Shown piece after piece: positions 6,896-8,286 of a stretch of 8,286 nt of DNA (its first letter is position 1; the number at the start of each line of letters is the position of its first letter). The notes below the pieces were generated by a model. The model was not told the DNA's origin. It made no database searches and saw only the letters and a program-made list of their open reading frames with translations. The stretch comes from Pseudomonadota bacterium (GTDB lineage: Bacteria > Pseudomonadota > Gammaproteobacteria > Burkholderiales > Rhodocyclaceae): assembly GCA_030917225.1 (NCBI GenBank), contig JAUPVD010000298.1, positions 1 through 8,286 of the forward strand, written 5' to 3'. A program made the translations under genes and the position numbers.

Positions 6896-7135
6896 ATGCT
6901 GAACATCGATCTGCGGAAAATCTACCGCTTCTCGCCCCTTGTGCCGGCGCCTGCACCGGACAAGCTGCCAACTGGGGCCATGTATTACTACGAATGCATG
7001 GAATGCCAGAGCGTCGTCAGCTCAGTGCCACATACCCCGTCGAAATGCGCCTGCGGCAATCTTTCCGGGGCTGGCGGCAAACTTGATGTCAAAGATGCTT
7101 CCCGATTGAAGGTGATGACCGGCAAGCTCAAGTAG
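6896..7135 (+). CDS. Small four-cysteine (zinc-ribbon-like) protein
   Basis: A 79-residue protein with no signal peptide or membrane segment. Cysteines C34 and C37 (YYECMECQSVV) and C51 and C53 (KCACGNLSG) form a CX2C...CXC set, a reasonable zinc or iron ligand set reminiscent of rubredoxin-like and zinc-ribbon folds; rubredoxin itself has CX2C twice. The N-terminus (MLNIDLRKIYRFSPLVPAPAPDKLP) has no assigned domain, and the C-terminus is basic (SRLKVMTGKLK). The ATG at 6896 has a strong GGAGG 9 bases upstream. It lies 43 bases behind hemY on the same strand, so it may be read through from the hem operon, and it is convergent with hemF. I recognise no named family and assign no function. The strong ribosome binding site and clean cysteine pattern support a real gene. 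Confidence 0.75.
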   Translation: MLNIDLRKIYRFSPLVPAPAPDKLPTGAMYYYECMECQSVVSSVPHTPSKCACGNLSGAGGKLDVKDASRLKVMTGKLK

Positions 7136-7157
7136 GCTGGCCGGTGCGTCTGCCGAT

Positions 7158-7193
7158 CAGGCCCGCTCACAGGCCTACTCTCAGGCCCAGTCT
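7158..7193. repeat. Three 12-bp tandem units across the hemF stop codon
   Basis: CAGGCC recurs at 7158, 7170 and 7182, exactly 12 bases apart, in units CAGGCCCGCTCA, CAGGCCTACTCT and CAGGCCCAGTCT. The third unit holds the last hemF codons and its stop. The 45-base gap between the two convergent genes shows no classical hairpin plus T-run terminator. Confidence 0.5.
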
Positions 7194-8095
7194 TGCGGCT
7201 TGAGATACTTTTCGTACAACACGGCTTCCGGCGTGCCGGCTTCCGGCTTCCAGTCGTAACGCCACTTCACGATCGGTGGCAGCGACATCAGGATCGACTC
7301 GGTGCGCCCCCCTGATTGCAGGCCGAACAGCGTGCCGCGATCCCAGACCAGATTGAATTCCACGTAACGTCCGCGCCGATAGGCCTGGAAATCGCGTTCG
7401 CGCTCGCCGTAGGGCGTGTCGCGGCGCTTGGCCAGCACCGGCAGATAGGCTTTGGTGAAGACGTTGCCGACCGCCTGGGTCAGCGCAAAACAGCGCTCAA
7501 ACGGCGTTTCTCCGCTGGCGCCCCCTTCATTAAGATCGTCGAAGAAGACGCCGCCGACGCCGCGCGGTTCATTGCGGTGCTTGAGGAAAAAGTACTCGTC
7601 GCACCATTTTTTGTACTTCGGATAGACCTCGTCGCCGAAGGGCGCGAGCGCCGCCTTGCAGGTCGTGTGGAAGTGGCGAACGTCCTCGTCATTGCCGTAG
7701 TAGGGCGTCATGTCCATGCCGCCGCCGAACCACCAGACATCGTCTTCGCCTTCCTTGCTGGCGACAAAGCAGCGCACATTCATGTGCGCCGTCGGGCAGT
7801 AGGGGTTTTCCGGGTGCAGTACCAGCGACACGCCCATCGCCTCCCAGGCACGGCCTGTCAGTTGCGGGCGAACAGCGGTGGCCGAGGCGGGCAGCGACTT
7901 GCCGGTGACGTGCGAAAAATTGACACCGCCGCGCTCGAAGAAGTTGCCTTGCTCGATCAGCCGCGAGATACCGCCGCCGCCTTCCGGGCGATCCCAGGAG
8001 TCGGTGCGGAAGGGCTGGCCGTCGAAGGTTTCGAGTTCGGCGACGATGCGTGACTGCAGGCCAGTGAAGTAATTCTTGAGGCGGGTGGTATCCAT
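7181..8095 (-). CDS. hemF: Oxygen-dependent coproporphyrinogen-III oxidase
   Basis: A 304-residue enzyme, close to the 299 residues of E. coli HemF. It oxidatively decarboxylates two propionates of coproporphyrinogen III to vinyl groups, using molecular oxygen, to make protoporphyrinogen IX. Family motifs: [24 protein letters not shown] (40-63), [17 protein letters not shown] (94-110) with the conserved H104, [13 protein letters not shown] (121-133), and the signature [26 protein letters not shown] (162-187). The end, [14 protein letters not shown], is also typical. The ATG at 8093-8095 is chosen over one 24 bases upstream because AGGAG lies just before it and falls inside the longer frame. 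It is transcribed toward the hemCDXY cluster and away from the repeat at 8119-8266. Its presence implies aerobic heme synthesis. Confidence 0.98.
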   Translation of the reverse strand: MDTTRLKNYFTGLQSRIVAELETFDGQPFRTDSWDRPEGGGGISRLIEQGNFFERGGVNFSHVTGKSLPASATAVRPQLTGRAWEAMGVSLVLHPENPYCPTAHMNVRCFVASKEGEDDVWWFGGGMDMTPYYGNDEDVRHFHTTCKAALAPFGDEVYPKYKKWCDEYFFLKHRNEPRGVGGVFFDDLNEGGASGETPFERCFALTQAVGNVFTKAYLPVLAKRRDTPYGERERDFQAYRRGRYVEFNLVWDRGTLFGLQSGGRTESILMSLPPIVKWRYDWKPEAGTPEAVLYEKYLKPQDWA

Positions 8096-8118
8096 GGGGA
8101 CTCCTGATGCGAGGTGCA

Positions 8119-8173
8119 CGTCACCCCGGCGAAAGCGCCCCGCAGGAAGTACCCTTGGGGTGCCGGGGTCCAG
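8119..8173. repeat. Left half of a REP-like palindromic element, interrupted
   Basis: CGTCACCCCGGCGAAAGC (8119-8136) and GCCGGGGTCCAG (8162-8173) are the two sides of a stem of the common type GTCACCCCGGCGAAAGCCGG...TCCAG. They are separated by 25 bases (8137-8161) that themselves form a small hairpin, CCCC-GC-AGG pairing with CCT-T-GGGG. It lies 23 bases upstream of the hemF start. Confidence 0.6.
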
Positions 8174-8205
8174 TAGCGGGGCTCGTCGATGTTTCAGCGG
8201 CCGTT

Positions 8206-8266
8206 CTGGATTCCGGGTCGGGCGAAGCCAGGTTTGTCCTGAGCTTGTCGAAGGGGCGGAATGACG
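8206..8266. repeat. Right half of the REP-like element, inverted, containing a TCCTGAGCTTGTCGAAGG motif
   Basis: CTGGATTCCGGG (8206-8217) and CGGAATGACG (8257-8266) are the inverted counterpart of the left half: outer ends CGTCACCCCG and CGGAATGACG match as imperfect inverted repeats, as do inner ends GGTCCAG and CTGGATT. Between them lie GGGCGAAGCC and the motif TTTGTCCTGAGCTTGTCG followed by AAGG (8233-8254). I recall the reverse complement CTTCGACAAGCTCAGGAC as a very widespread dispersed bacterial repeat; this was not checked. Confidence 0.6.
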
Positions 8267-8286
8267 GTTCTTGGCCGATGGTGTGC

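Noticed and set aside
7316..8053. 245-codon plus-strand frame
   Set aside because: Antisense to hemF, whose catalytic signature is intact.
1..8286. CRISPR arrays, tRNA or rRNA genes, insertion sequences with transposases, toxin-antitoxin or defence genes
   Set aside because: I looked for regularly spaced repeats, tRNA-like ends, transposase motifs and paired small genes and saw none. The only repeats are the short ones listed.

Overview
The window is GC-rich chromosomal DNA. It most resembles a betaproteobacterium, probably of the Rhodocyclales group (Azoarcus/Thauera/Dechloromonas-like). I infer this from the hemC-hemD-hemX-hemY gene order, an oxygen-dependent hemF, protein wording typical of that group, and no sign of foreign base composition. 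The assignment comes from recognition, not from a search.

Layout: (1) Bases 1-1584, minus strand: a two-component system. A Cache-domain sensor kinase of the NarX/DegS type (HisKA_3) overlaps by 4 bp the start of a response regulator that runs off the left edge. (2) Bases 1585-1761: a divergent intergenic region with an imperfect inverted repeat resembling paired NarL heptamers and a -10-like box for the kinase. (3) Bases 1762-1998, plus: a small orphan protein, convergent with (4) 2000-2602, minus: a TPMT-family SAM-dependent methyltransferase. (5) Bases 2711-6852, plus: a tight tetrapyrrole operon hemC-hemD-hemX-hemY, with gaps of 10 and 2 bp and then a 4-bp overlap. (6) Bases 6896-7135, plus: a 79-residue four-cysteine (zinc-ribbon-like) protein just behind hemY. 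(7) Bases 7181-8095, minus: hemF, convergent with the cluster. (8) Bases 8096-8286: no gene, but a composite palindromic REP-like repeat.

How the genes work together: HemC joins four porphobilinogens into hydroxymethylbilane and HemD cyclises it to uroporphyrinogen III. HemX and HemY are inner-membrane proteins traditionally encoded behind hemD, with poorly defined accessory roles. HemF acts later, converting coproporphyrinogen III to protoporphyrinogen IX with oxygen. The four-cysteine protein sits between the two heme loci, but nothing in its sequence proves a heme role. The two-component system and the methyltransferase have no evident link to heme synthesis.

Most of the window is ordinary core metabolism, and I see no convincing new multi-gene system. 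The points most worth a second look are the composite REP-like element upstream of hemF, the candidate operator before the sensor kinase, and the small cysteine protein whose ribosome binding site lies in a hairpin.
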